Below are positions 32,326-43,846 of a DNA stretch of 64,000 nucleotides, one piece after another. Numbering within the stretch: the first letter of the stretch is position 1; every line of letters begins with the position of its first letter. Source of the DNA: Pseudoneurospora amorphoporcata (lineage: Eukaryota > Ascomycota > Sordariomycetes > Sordariales > Sordariaceae); contig MU859211.1 of assembly GCA_033297205.1 (NCBI GenBank), positions 1-64,000 of the forward strand. Reading direction: 5' to 3'. The notes beneath the pieces were generated by a model that saw only the letters and a program-made list of their open reading frames with translations, did no database searches and had not been told where the DNA came from. The translations under genes were made by a program, and so were the position numbers.

Positions 32326-33695
32326 ATGAATGGCGGCAAGGCAACGTTGGGGAGGACGGCTGGCTTGTATGCCGGTGCTGCCGTCCTACGACTTGCCCTT
32401 TTCACTTTGTTTCCCCGTCTCCCAGACCTCCTGACTGGCCGTGTCGAGATCTCAACGCCAGTAACAAGCTTCAAGCGCCGTATGTTGCAGCTCTATACTC
32501 TCCACTCTCTCTCTCTGTCTTCAGCTTCATTGTCTGGATGGTTTGCTAACTCCACACAAATACAGTCCAAGAAGGCCTCTTCCTTTATAACCATAATGTC
32601 TCTCCTTACGATGGCGGCGTCTATCACCAGGCACCCCTCTTGCTGCCCATCTTCAACCTGCTCCCGAGCTTCGCGACGTTTCCCATCTTCACCTACCTTC
32701 TCTACATCGCAATCGATATCCTGAGCGCCGATGCTCTTCTAAGGATCGCAGAGTCTGGCGAGGCTGGCTCGTCTGCGCGATTCACCTCCCCGCGCCGTGA
32801 CAAGCGTTGGAGTGGTGCTGTGATCGCCGCGCTCTTCCTCTTCAACCCCTTCACCATTGCGACCTGCATTGGCCGATCGACCACCGTCTTCACGACCTGT
32901 GCTATTCTCCACGCTATCGCCAATGCCATCTCCGGCAGACACTTCCACGCCATGGTCGCCCTGTCCTTCGCCTCCTACCTGTCCATGTATCCGCTACTAC
33001 TGCTCCCGCCTCTCGTTCTTCTCTGCTATGACAGGCAGAAGCAGCCCGCTACCGGAGCGCCCAATGCGTGGATCAAGTTCGCCGCAACCATGGTCATGGA
33101 CGTTGTCGGTGCTCTGGCTGTGCTCTTCCAGATGTCATTCTGCCTTACCGGCTCATGGGAGTTCCTCAGTTCCACCTATGGCGTGCAACTGACACTGTCT
33201 GACCTGGCCCCCAACATCGGTCTGTGGTGGTACTTCTTTGTCGAGATGTTCGACTCGTTCCGTTCCTTCTTCTTGGCCGTCTTCTGGCTGCACTTGTCGT
33301 CATATGTTGGCGGGCTGAGTGTGCGGCTTCGCCAGCAGCCGCTCGTGGTGATCACTCTGCTGCTGGGTATCTTCAGCATTTTCAAGCCGTACCCAAGCAT
33401 CGCGGATGCGTCGTTGTTCTTGGGCATGGTGCCGCTGTATAGACATGTCTTCCCGTTACTACGATATTCCTTTGTGATTGCCGCTATCATCATCTATGCG
33501 ACATTCCTTGCCCCCGCGTTCTATCACCTCTGGATTTATGCTGGTAGCGGAAACGCAAACTTCTTCTATGCTATCACGCTTGTTTGGGGCCTTGGACTTA
33601 GCTTGCTGGTCTGCGATCTCGCCTTTGCCGTGCTAAGGGATGAGTGGGAGGTTGAGCGACCTGAAATGGTTGGCAAAGAGATCCGGCAGATTTAG
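32326..33695 (+). CDS. GAB1: GPI transamidase subunit PIG-U/Gab1
   Basis: ER multi-spanning subunit of the GPI transamidase, which attaches GPI anchors to proteins; it helps recognise the lipid. Exon 1 is 32326-32479 and exon 2 is 32566-33695, giving 427 residues. The 86-nt intron has donor GTATGT, branch GCTAAC and acceptor ACAG. Joining yields EISTPVTSFKR/LQEGLFLYNHNVSPYDGG, the invariant PIG-U signature, followed by YHQAPLLLP. Many hydrophobic helices follow, including LSMYPLLLLPPLVLL and LAPNIGLWWYFFVEMFDSFR, the latter being the family's conserved luminal motif. ATG 32326 lies just after a two-codon upstream ORF (ATGGCGAATTGA), which may slightly dampen translation. Confidence 0.95.
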
Positions 33696-34146
33696 GGGGC
33701 CAAAACAACACAGGGTTGCTGTACCATAAAACCTCTAGACCTTTATATACAGCATCATTACCACATCTGGACGGATGAAAGGCTCACGATCGTCACATCA
33801 CCGAAGTCGAATACATATGACACATGTCGAGGCACCAACCACACAAGACCCCTCTTCCCCATATCCTTCCCAACTTGTCCTCGTTGCCATTCCCCAAGAC
33901 CCAGTCCTTTATACACATTCCCATCAACTTTAACACCGTCTTCCAACGATACAACCCACGTCCCCTTCCCGTCAAGCATCTTCTCCTGTTTCCTTCTCCT
34001 CCCTTGCATCGCAGCCACCACCCCATCCGCATGTTCCCCCTTCACCCGCTAATGCAGACACCCCGCCTGCCCGCTTCGCCGCCATGCCATGCCCTTTATA
34101 GCTTAGGTACATCTTTGTGCCATACTTCTAGCCCACAGAAGTGTGA
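33696..34146. other. 3' region of GAB1
   Basis: Contains the GAB1 3' UTR. Frames on both strands are short and unconvincing. It ends where the Pol III-type unit begins. Confidence 0.45.
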
Positions 34147-34507
34147 GGGCCGTTGGCGCAGTGGTCAAACACGCAGTCTTTGAAGCTCTCATTGCCTCTC
34201 CCTCAGAAGCTCATTGAGAACCACGAGTGGCCGTTAAAACGGCAAAATCCACACGCTATAGCAAGAACTCCAATGTCAAGATGAGACGCGAGAGAAAGTG
34301 TCCCGATGACGAGAATGGATCATGTCCCAGACGGATAGTTTTGGGGATCGCCACCGCAGAAGGAAATGAGTCCGGAGAAAGACTCGCGTATAAGGAAGAG
34401 AAGCCTAGTAAGATTCGTGGGGTGAGAAGAGGGTTGGCGCGAGAGTCGTTTGGGCTGATGTTACCCGTTCGAGCCCGGTGCGGTTCAATGATTACTTCAT
34501 TTTTTTT
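34147..34507 (+). ncRNA. Candidate Pol III transcript with tRNA-like ends
   Basis: A perfect A box (TGGCGCAGTGG, 34154-34164), a B box (GTTCGAGCC, 34467-34475) and a T8 terminator (34500-34507) are arranged as in a Pol III gene, with about 310 bp between the boxes. The two ends form a 7-bp helix, GGGCCGT (34147-34153) with GCGGTTC (34480-34486), including three G-U pairs and followed by an unpaired A. Inside are hairpins GCCGT-TAAA-ACGGC (about 34229-34242) and GAGTC...GACTC (34368-34385). The 3' end also folds like a tRNA T arm with a 4/5-bp stem. It could be a structured RNA such as RNase P or MRP RNA, neither of whose core motifs I could confirm, or a tRNA-derived gene with a large insert. 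The 233-codon frame over it is ignored. Confidence 0.4.
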
Positions 34508-34797
34508 GCACCTTTTGGAGGATGTTGCAGAACTGCGGACGCCTTCCTCAATGATATCTTTTTTCTCCTCTTCTTTTTACCTCTCCCTTTTCCCATTGCA
34601 AGTTAGGATTGATTATCTGCTGCTGAATGGCATCAGTTGCACATGGCCTTTCAAATGCGTCGTCTCATGGGGGATTATTTGCCTCGGGCAACTTCACCTC
34701 GTCTTGTTTTCTCTTCGGGTATCATCACCCACTGTGGTATTTCTCATCATAGGTACATATCATACACTCCCCCAAGGTTCCCGAAGTCTCAACGTCT

Positions 34798-36305
34798 TCA
34801 TACAAGACCAGCGAACATGGCTCCCGCCGCTCCGAAGCTGCCCAAGCCCACCAGCGGTTTATGCCATGTCTGCAAAGGCGCGCCCAGCAACCCTCGATAT
34901 CGGTACCAGTAAATGCCGAGGCCGATAACGTTGGCAGCCAGCATCGTCAAGCCGACACCAGCCAGCAAGATACTGCGTTCGCTCTCACCAACGCTTCTCC
35001 TTCCCACGAGTTGTGACTCGGTAGAGGTCTCCTCGGCTACCCTCCTTTGCCTCAACGACCACCACCTACTCCATTCCCGTCCAAGCGTTGGGATATCGTC
35101 AACCACGGCCCTGACAAATCGCCCGACAATACTGAGCGCCGAGTCAGAGGCACTGACGGCAGGATCGCTTTCCTTATCGGCCCACGGTAGCACCTTGCCA
35201 CTCTCAGGGAACGTCTTCCTCCTGTACTCCATCACAAACGCGCATAGCCCGACATACTTCCTCTGCAGCACCTCCTTCAACCAAGGCCTCGGCACTTGGG
35301 GAAGCAGCATGAGCGCCAGGTAAGCAAACGCAAGACACTTGGTCTCCAGCGTCACTTTTATCCTTCCACTTCCGCCTTCTCTGCCCTCCTCTTCCCCTTC
35401 CTCGTCCTCCTCCAGAAAATCAATTTCCTCAAGCACCTCAAACACCTCCGCCGCCAAGCCCTCGAGCTTGATTCTCCTCTTCATCTCCGGGCTCAACTGG
35501 CCCTTGACACCGGTATTCTGCCCGCCAACCGCCTTCCTCAGCGCCTTCGGGATCTGCACCCAACCCGCCGCCTCGCGCTCCCGCTCCTCCTTCTCCAGCC
35601 GCTCCATCTCCGCGTCCGTGTCCAGGCTGCTCATGCCCAGATGCGCCGCGCGCGCGGCCATAGCGGCCCGCACAGCGAGCGGCTCGGCCCAGGGTAGGGG
35701 GAAGGGGAGGATGGCGCTGTACGCGGGTCGGGTGGTTTCGGAGTAGTTGGCCGAGGAGACGTAGAGGGATAGGGCGAGGAGTGGGGCGGCCGAAGCGGTC
35801 AGCAAGGCCTTGTACGCTTGAGAGTCGGCGTGGACGCGTGGGGGAAGGGTGGTGACGTCAGGGTGGTGGTAGGAGGGCGGTTGAAGGGTGGAGAGGTAGG
35901 AGACGATGGGGTCGAAGCCGGAAGTCCATGTTGCCGTGGAGGGGTTGTAGAGGGCCGGGAGGTGGTCTGTATCGAGATTGATGGCATTTGGTCGTTAGTT
36001 TGAGGGAATTTGGCATGGGGAAACCGTACGAGAATGAGATTATGCCCGGAGGAAGGATGGGGCGGGCACTTGCTTGCCCGTGGGGGGGATTGGACTGGGG
36101 TCTTTGTCTGAGATGCGACTGGTCGAGTGCCACTGGGTACGGGTATGATGAGCTTACGGGATGGGACGGCAGAGGGACTGCTCTGTACGAGCAGGTAGTC
36201 GGCGGCGCTCAAGGTCTGCGCAAAGTACGTAACGGTCGCAAGGCACTCGGCGTCGATGGAGGGGAGGCAGAAAGCCGGACCCCAGACATGGAGCTCTAGC
36301 GTCAT
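34798..36305 (-). CDS. SAM37: Sam37/Tom37 metaxin-like outer-membrane protein
   Basis: Subunit of the mitochondrial sorting and assembly machinery, which inserts beta-barrel proteins into the outer membrane. Exon 1 is 36305-36158 and exon 2 is 35966-34798, giving 438 residues. The 191-nt intron starts GTAAGC, has AACTAACG as branch site and ends ATACAG. The join reads SSPSAVPS/HHLPALYNPS. The N-terminus LELHVWGPAFCLPSIDAECLA is the metaxin/Tom37 thioredoxin-like start, and FDPIVSYL is the conserved segment after it. A Glu-rich loop lies near 230-250. A hydrophobic segment (SILLAGVGLTMLAANVIGLGIYW) lies near the C-terminus with a second weaker one after it, as in fungal Sam37. The gene is convergent with GAB1. 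Confidence 0.9.
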
Positions 36306-39206
36306 TTGTTTGCTTCGGAGGGTCGGGTAGGGATTGGGAATAGCCTTATAGGGATGGGGTGTTTGCGTTGATGAATGGGCGGTAGTTGGTGAATTTTGCA
36401 GCGTGTATCGCGGGATTTGTCAAATGCCGATGGGCTGTTGGAGGATGAGGATTGGAAGCTCTGCCGAGATTAATGAGATTACAACAGAGACGTTACCCCA
36501 GAAGCACAATGCGGATGCCTGACAGCGATTTATCAATGGATTGTAATTTTGAGAACACGAGCAGGATCGGAATGTTTGCAGTCGTCTATTGGTTGGTACC
36601 CGACATGATGGTGTCTCTTATGAGTTAGGCTGAAGCTATCGCAAGGTTAGAAGCGGGACGTGACAAGCCCTCCTTGTCGCCCTCTGACGTCCGTTCTCCT
36701 CATCTGCAAACTCCCATCCCGCACAGTCGCGAACTCACGTGCAGATAAGATAAAAATAACTCCCTTTTACTTTCAGGGGAAGAGAGCACGGGCCTTGACT
36801 CAGTAGGTAGTGTAAATGTCCCTGCCGTTTCACTAAACTTGCCATAGAGTGACCTGATTGATGATCGATGCCCTTTTTGCCTCGGCCATCGACTGCGAAA
36901 TCGACCATTCACAACGGACACAAAGGGGACAGAAGCGGGTAACGGGTATGCCCGAGAAATCCAGAAGCGCAGAAGGCAATCCAACCAGTCACAACTCGAT
37001 TTTCAACTTTCTTTTCGCAACGTGTGTTGCGCACGTGTGTTGTTTCTTCTTGGGAAACTGGATGCTCTCTCATCCTCCTGATTTGTCAATTCAACAAGGA
37101 CGACAAGGAAAAAAAAGAGTATGCGTTTTCCCTTCGTGCATGAACATGCGGATACCGTTCGAATCGTAAACTCTCCGATGAAATTCCACTCTTTTTTAGA
37201 AGAACGACAGCATGAAAGTCAACAACATCCCTACTGCATCTTGCCCTTCCCATCTGGGAATCTGTTTCGTTAAAGATGGGGTCTTCTAAAAATGTGATGG
37301 TTACGCCGAGAAAAAAAAACAAGATCATCCATGTTGATGCAGGCAATAGCATCCTCATCGGTACCTTATCGGCAGCTTCATTGTCTCCGACATCCGAGAC
37401 ACCCCGACCATGTTGTTTTTTCTCGTCATTCCTCGTCATCGTCACTATCTTTCCAATGTCGTGCCCGTCTTGTTCGGATATGCATCTCCGACGGTGCAAC
37501 TTGCAAATCTCTGCATTAGCGTATCGGCGTATCGGAATCGGAAAGGTGCGGGTTTGAATTCTGTGAGCGCCCCCATGATGGTTGTGGATCTCTACTTTCC
37601 GACGTGCATGCCCAAAGAGCACTGAAGAGGTACCCAGGTTGCCATCCGCGATTGCTTCGAGTTTAGCACCTTCGCCTGGTCTCCTCCGAAGTCTGGCGCG
37701 ATCATACAATGGCAAGTGAGATCCCGAAATATCCATGGCAATTCACTCAAATCAAACTTTGTTGAGTCGGATGATGGGTGGTGAGTATTACGCCACGAAC
37801 ATATTCATTACGCGACGGTTCGAAACACACCACTGACCACTCCTATGAGCATCGATTCCCTTTCGGTCATGTCGGAACAGAACTTGTGTGGCCAGTGAGG
37901 ATCTTGTATTTTTAGTGTTTTCGCCTCTGATTAATTTCCCCTACATATGTAGCTGTTCTATACAGTGTACATTGAATGCTCCCCTTTCTTGCGCCCGCGC
38001 ATAGCCACATGATGCCCACGCTGCCACATACGGTCTTCATGTCAGGTACGCGAAAGCAGCAACGGGAACGATCGGACTCCCTTCATTGGACGGGTAACAT
38101 TGAGGGGTTGCGTAAATTTGGGGAAGGAATCAAGTTTGACCTCATGATCACCGCGGTTGGGAAAAAAGGAACCACAATCACTTGGCTTTTGGCACGAAAC
38201 GGCTAGTTATGGCATCATGATTACGATGGCAATACCATTACAACCCATATTCCAAGGTTCGTAGGAAGGCGGAAATGCTGTTACGAATACGACACTGACT
38301 TGTTGAAATTCTCCATATCGTGCACATCCTATACACTCCCCGTGTGACCAACATCTCGCTGGCCAAGTCACCGAAAGGGCCGAGGCGCGCAACGCGCAGT
38401 TACCAGGATCGTCTCTTGTTTATGCGGTCGATATCAAGAATCAGAAACAGAGGAAATGAAGGGAGAGAAAGTTCAGGAACGCGGGGGAGAGGAGGGGAAG
38501 GTAGTATGGATGGACGGAGAAGACCTTGGAAGGGGAACGACGATGAAGACACCAAGATGAGGCACGGGATGATGGGGGGGGAGAACTCTCTATGCCATGC
38601 CGCGATGCCATGCGATGGAGGTGAGATGGAGAAATGCGATTGGTTGCGCCTAAGTGGATCTTCGATCAAGAGATCATCATCATCTGTCTCCTCCAAGCCA
38701 AACCGGAATGAGGTGCATAGAGATCGTGTTTCATCAAGACAAGAAAACGATTGTCGTGTACTGTACACGCAACCAATACCAACCACGTGAAGAGACAGCG
38801 ATGGGTCTTCTTGACGGTATGAAGAACGCGACACTGACCCCCAGGTAAAGATCGGACACTCTAAGCGCGGTCTCCGTGACTCTTTTTTTCGGCAGCCATT
38901 GTTACCGTGTTTTTGTTGACTTGCCCAGATCATCCTCCTCCCCCTCATTTACAAGACCCTTCCTTAGCAAACTGAGGCCAAGACCATTGTTGCGCGGTAT
39001 CATCACCAACCTGGAGTGCCAAGAAGACAGAGTCTCCTCTTTCTTGAATTGAGATGGGATGCGTTCGGCAACGCGGCTGCGCTAATGGAAACGGGGCATG
39101 GGAGTGCTGAGGATGGCCTCTTGATGGGGAAAAGGAAGAAAAGGTCCTGCCTTACACACGGATACAACACCACACGCATGGGACGGAAACGAAATACAGT
39201 ACAGTA
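36306..39206. other. Intergenic, no gene recognised
   Basis: 2.9 kb upstream of SAM37. Minus-strand frames at 37086-37736 (216 codons) and 38400-38948 (182 codons) show no domain, codon bias or splice logic. The first few hundred bases should hold the SAM37 promoter. Nothing else is clear. Confidence 0.5.
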
Positions 39207-39404
39207 ATGTCCCCCTGAAAGTGCAAACAAATCGGGCACTATGAGGAGAGGCTCGGAAGATTTGCACTTAATGGGCTTTTTACACTTGCTGGTGCCTCAC
39301 TCCCATACAAAACTGGGAATCCGGGTCGCCAAAAAGTTTACACTTAAATAGATCACTTTGTATGTGTTTGCGGAAGGGGGGGTTTACACTTGCAGGGGAC
39401 ATTA
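39205..39404. mobile_element. MITE-like element 1 (196 bp, TA duplication)
   Basis: The ends are imperfect inverted repeats: ATGTCCCCCTGAAAGTGCAAAC at 39207-39228 on the left, and at 39382-39402 the reverse complement of ATGTCCCCTGCAAGTGTAAAC. They differ by one gap and two substitutions. The element is flanked by TA on both sides (39205-39206 and 39403-39404), the Tc1/mariner target duplication. The inside holds direct copies of TTTRCACTTRM (near 39261, 39279, 39337 and 39383), which may be transposase-binding repeats. There is no open reading frame, so it would have moved with a transposase made elsewhere. Confidence 0.75.
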
Positions 39405-41706
39405 GTCTTCGGACAGGCTACTTCAGGCTTGCCGCATTAATAAGCCGCAACACCGTCCTCCGAACAATGTAGTCTTGGCAGCAGTTTTGTATGCCATGGT
39501 AAGGTGGTATCCGTAGCCGAATACTCGGCGGTTTTTCGTATTCGAACTCCAAAGCCTCGCTCGCTTCTCCACCTCTTTAGGAAAGTTACAGGAGAGATAG
39601 GGTAGCAGAAAGCAAGGCGGACGGGTTGGAGTGTAAACAATGAACGGACATCGCCCGGCGGTTTCATCAGAGATCCTCCGTAATTTGTAAAAAGTCAAAG
39701 TAACGAAATGGCTGACGACAACCTAGTGGAGTAACGTTGAGTCTATAGGTAAGCACGTAGCTTTGAACGAGACAGACAAAAGTTACGGCATTTTGGTAAC
39801 CTTCTGTATGACATTACAGGATCCCTTTGTATTTGCTAGCGTGGAAGAAACGAGACAACAATTGGCTTTGTTTCCCCGGCGGTTTGTCAGATATCGAAAG
39901 ATCTGCTGGCGATGTCTTCGCTTTCTCTGAAGGGTCGAAAAGTCTCAGATCTCCTCCTTTCAGCGGCGACCATATCTGAAATCTGAGTCTGTCCTTCAGT
40001 TCGGTCTCCCGTACTCGCCGATGTACCCCATCTTGTATCTTGCATCTGCCCATACTACCTCGCGAATCGAGCGACAGCAGAAAAAGACTCCATCCACATC
40101 AACAATTCCTTGCTTTTGCGCGCTGTCATCCTGGTAGCTTTCGTTCGTCGCGTGTGTCCTTACCTCTACGATTGCGAAATCCCGAGGCTGGTGTTGACGA
40201 AGAAGAAGAAAATTTTCTTGCGGATATGAGTCGATGATTGCTGGTTCAGCCCATGCTTCCCGCCTTGCCCATCTCCGAGAAGTCACCCGGGCCAGCAGAT
40301 ATTTTTTCACCTTGACTCCATTTCAATGATGTAACCGGAGCTGGGACCAGGTCTCGACCTCGTCCGAGGCCAGTCGCACATGAGTGTGGAGATATCCCTT
40401 GGCTTTTGCTTTTGCACTTTCAGAAACTGTGACCTGGTCCCACCACATGAACTCCCCACTTTCTGTGAAGACAGGCAGACTTAATCTGAGAGGTGAGGAA
40501 AAGAAAGGGGACGAGGGGAAGTGGTGAACACATGCAAGTCATCAGTTCATAGAGTTGTAAGAGAGCGATCTCGGTCTCAATTTGTGATCCAGGGGGGGTG
40601 GACAAATCTGTGTTTCATCAAGGATCATTTTGATCTCTAGAATTGTGGGCGCAGGAGTGAGGACGTGTCAACCAAATCCCTGTCTCTCCTCATAGAGATG
40701 CATATTTCACACAATGAAGAGCCAAGGAGAGTTCGCATAATGGTAGATCATTAAATGATTGTGGTATTCGGATGGTTGAAAACCAGATCCGTTTAGAGAG
40801 TGAGGCACTCAAAGTGCTCGTGGTATCAAGTTGTGGTAGTACATGTGAATCTCGGTAGACCGACTACAGAAAAAACACCTTCCCAATGAGTTCCCAAACA
40901 CGCCCAGAAACCCCCTTCCAATGCCTTCCATGCCCCCATTACCCCCTTCCCAGCCAATGCCCGTACCGGCGACAATGATGATGTCTGACGCCGATGTCCA
41001 TATGCTCCCGTAGTGATATTGATACAAGTCCCAAAAACAGAAACAAAAAAATGTGGCGTTCGCAATGCTCGTTGAAGTCGTCATTCCAAATCGGAAGAAA
41101 TAGCGAGAGTAGTCGTTGATTAAAAGGTTGGTAATATATGGTGGTACAATGTCGAAATGCAAAATTCGCGCCAGCTTGGATCCGGAGCTCAAGCTCGCGG
41201 GGTTTGGTGGTTGAAGTACCCGCGAGCCCGGCTTGTAGTTTGTGTTCCAAAAGACTGAATGAGTGGTGGTAGCCATCGTGATGCAACAGGATATGTCGCG
41301 TTTTGGATTGATTCAAAGGCCGAAGAGCGGCCGGAAAAAGCGTACGGTCATCGACCAACCTTTGAGGTGGTTGATATTAGTGATGGCATGTCGAGACCGA
41401 CGGTGAGAGGCTGCTGCTGCGTTGATATGCAGGCGGGCGCATGCAAACGCACTATGGCGTGCAGCTCGTGGTGGTTGATGTGCCAGAGGGGGAGCCAGTA
41501 CTGAGAAAGCTACTGGGGCTCTGCAGCGGGCACTTTGCAGCCTTGTGCTCCGCGGCCGGTGATACCAATCTTGAAGAAGCTCGGCCCGGCCGCGATCCTT
41601 GTGAAAAGAGGATAGAGCATAGACAATGATGATGATGGAAACAAGGAGACTTGAGAGATGCCAAAATGTTCAAGTGTTGCTTTCCATCCCTGTTCAGGCG
41701 AGCTGC
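39405..41706. other. Intergenic / possible 3' UTR of short-ORF gene
   Basis: No convincing gene. Two overlapping minus-strand frames (40809-41276 and 40939-41358) lie downstream of the 30-codon ORF on the same strand. They may be part of its 3' UTR or of unrecognised exons. Confidence 0.4.
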
Positions 41707-41799
41707 TTAACCCCTCTTGGGAAGAGGAGGAAGAGGACGGCTGGGAGGGGGGCCGGGGCAGGGAGGAAGCTGAGAAGGACGCTGAGCGGCGGCAGGCAT
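41707..41799 (-). CDS. Candidate 30-residue proline-rich peptide
   Basis: ATG 41799 lies in a strong fungal start context (CCATCAACATGCC) and is the first ATG after a promoter-like region on the minus strand: a TATA box near 42111-42118 and a roughly 280-nt leader made largely of CAA repeats. The frame reads MPAAAQRPSQLPP and ends KRG before TAA at 41707. It has 30 residues, 12 of them proline, one cysteine, no signal peptide and no membrane segment. I do not recognise it. It might be a real micropeptide, a regulatory upstream ORF of a gene whose main exon I cannot see, or a chance ORF in a noncoding RNA. The leader and TATA make transcription likely; translation is inferred. Confidence 0.4.
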   Translation of the reverse strand: MPAAAQRPSQLPPCPGPPPSRPLPPLPKRG

Positions 41800-41918
41800 G
41801 TTGATGGTTTGTTTTGGTGTTGTGGTTGGGGTTGTTGTTGTTGATAATTAGTGTGGATGACTTGATAATCAAGTGCCGGAGTGAGTTCCTTGGAGGTTGG
41901 CGGTGGTGGTAGATATAA

Positions 41919-41947
41919 GTTGCTGTTGTTGTTGTTGTTGCTGTTGC

Positions 41948-41978
<31 letters not shown>

Positions 41979-41980
41979 GG
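41919..41980 (-). repeat. (CAA/CAG)n microsatellite in the leader
   Basis: GTT units with scattered GCT on the plus strand, read as CAA/CAG on the transcribed strand. It lies in the presumed 5' UTR of the 30-codon ORF. Such CAA-rich leaders are typical of well-expressed Neurospora genes. Confidence 0.85.
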
Positions 41981-42110
41981 TAGTTACTTGTGTAATCTGA
42001 AGAGTGTTTGAAGTGTCTTGAGTGTCCTGATGAGGTGAGCTGATTGGTGTTGTTTGATCTGATGATGGCTTATCCAAGGGTGGTGAGGAGGAGGGTGGGA
42101 GGGCTCTGGC

Positions 42111-42118
42111 TTATATGT
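42111..42118 (-). promoter_or_regulatory. TATA box of the short-ORF transcript
   Basis: On the minus strand CATATAAG lies about 310 nt upstream of the 30-codon ORF and just before a C/T-rich then CAAC-rich leader. A start site roughly 30 nt downstream (about 42085) would fit. Confidence 0.5.
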
Positions 42119-43779
42119 AGGAAATGCGCCGAGTAACGACCTCAACATTGCCCTTTACGGACAACATGGGAATGGGCAGGGTGGCAGGCTCTGCGAATTC
42201 ACAGACAGGGCTGCGGCCAGGCAGTTGCTGCCAGGGTCTGTGGATCGCAGCCCTCGAACGGGGAAAGCATGAATGAATGGACAATGGTACGGCTTGGTAC
42301 GTACCGTATCAGGAATGGGCGGTACCTGGCAGCGTGGAGTGGTACATTACACGGGGTTAGGTACAAGCGATGGAGCGCTGCTGGCGCGACGGATTGCTGT
42401 GCGCGTTACAAAAATAAAGTTGCGCATCGCACTCAAGGATGCCGAGCCTTGTATCGGAACATGAACGACGCTACTAACTCTGCGGTGACGCAGCTATGGC
42501 TTGGCGTAATTGAACGTCTCAAAACAGTGAAAGGTGCCTGAAATGTGCCTGAAAGTGTTACCAGATTGTTCCTGGTAATGACCTCGAGTTCGCGCTGCGA
42601 GAAAATTGAAACACAGGTGGTCAACCGGGGTGCCCTGCTGCATGACACCGCTTTCCCCCCTGGTTCGCAAGAAAGGCGATTGAGAGCAAGTGCCCTTTGT
42701 ACAGTACCTGCTGCAAGTACCTGATGACTGGAGCAGGCCGAGCAGCCTTTCATTTCCATTCTCACCCAGTTTTGGTCCCGCACAAGTCCAAAATACGCTT
42801 GGATACGGCATCGTACGGGGGCCCGGGGTGTAGGTAATAATGGCCTCGTAATAATGGGATAATGGGATAATGGGATTGGGAATCATGGGAGGACAGGCCA
42901 GTCCTGGATTCGGTTTGCAAGAGAAGAGCGTCCTTGATGTTCTGGAAATAGCGGTCGGCCTGCTTCCCCATGGCATCCATGACGACGGCAAGTCCTTTGC
43001 AATCAGATGGCCGTGATTGTTGTCCTCATCGCACCTGGGGTTTGCTTGTCTGTCACAAGATGTGTTGGGGCCTCTTTCGCGTGCCGGTGCCATATGGCAA
43101 AACATGCGACCGGGCCTCCGGCGACCCGCGCTCTCCGTCCCCAGTGCTCGCTCTGCCAAGGCTAATCCGCCCGGCTATTGCGCTGGAGAATGGAGATGCG
43201 GTTGCCGTCGCGGTCGGCCGGCCGTTGAGAGCGGCCCTAGAGGTAGCCAAGACCTCATTCACTTCCAAACTCGGCAGGCGGGAGAACTTTTGAAACAATG
43301 TTGCGTCCAGTGGCCGCCGTCATCGACATCATGTTTACTCAGCTGCAACCTCCACAAGGCCTGCGACTGGACGGGACGCGACGGCATCATGTTCAAAGGG
43401 ACCGGCCGTGCTGTCCAGTTTCTACACTTTTTGTGAGAGAAAACGGGAAGTGGTCGTTGATCTGCCACCATTCGCGCATTGAGTGCCTGCATTCAGGTCA
43501 GGCATTTCACATGTAAGGTCGTCCAAAAAGGGCAGCGTACATTGCAGCTGAAAATTGGCGATTCCCGTCTTGGAGTGTGCAAATTTTACTCGCGTTTGTA
43601 GTCAGCGTATCCACCGGCAATTTCAAGGTGCTTCATTAAATTTGGCACAAGTTCCGTGCAAAGCTGCATAGGGGAAAATTCCACCTGGCATTTTGGCTGC
43701 TAGCCTGCCCCCAGCAGTCCCGCGCAGACACGCCAGGCTCTTTTGTTTCTCTTTTCGGGGTCTCCCCAGGAACCAGGAA
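42119..43779. other. Gene-poor region with short tandem repeats
   Basis: No gene recognised. It contains a run of GATAATGG units at 42850-42880 and a cluster of GGTAC words at 42285-42365. It probably includes the upstream control region of the minus-strand short-ORF transcript. Confidence 0.45.
42850..42880 (+). repeat. Octanucleotide tandem repeat (ATAATGGG)n
   Basis: Three to four head-to-tail copies of ATAATGGG, degrading at the right end into ATTGGGAATCATGGG. Confidence 0.8.
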
Positions 43780-43846
43780 TACTCGTCAGGGCTAGAAACG
43801 CCTCAGTCTAATGGGTCGCCGGTGGCGTTTCTAGCCCAGACGAGTA
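43780..43846. repeat. Near-perfect 23-bp hairpin
   Basis: Arms 43780-43802 and 43824-43846 pair at 22 of 23 positions around a 21-nt loop. The left arm contains CTCGTCAGGGCTAGAAACGC and the right arm its reverse complement with one change. No coding frame explains it. It resembles a small-RNA precursor or the two ends of a tiny palindromic element. Confidence 0.85.

Noticed and set aside
34227..34928. 233-codon plus-strand ORF downstream of GAB1
   Set aside because: It crosses the Pol III box/terminator unit and runs antisense into SAM37. No protein features.
37086..37736. 216-codon minus-strand ORF in the 36-39 kb gap
   Set aside because: No domain, no codon bias, and no promoter-like leader upstream.
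40809..41358. Overlapping minus-strand ORFs of 155 and 139 codons
   Set aside because: They overlap each other in different frames and lack coding character. They may be the 3' UTR of the short-ORF transcript.
41694..42077. 127-codon minus-strand ORF with polyAsn and polyGln
   Set aside because: It has no ATG start and is a translation of the CAA-rich leader.
42285..42365. Cluster of GGTAC words
   Set aside because: Short words without fixed spacing or symmetry. GGTAC/GTACC is common throughout the window's intergenic DNA.
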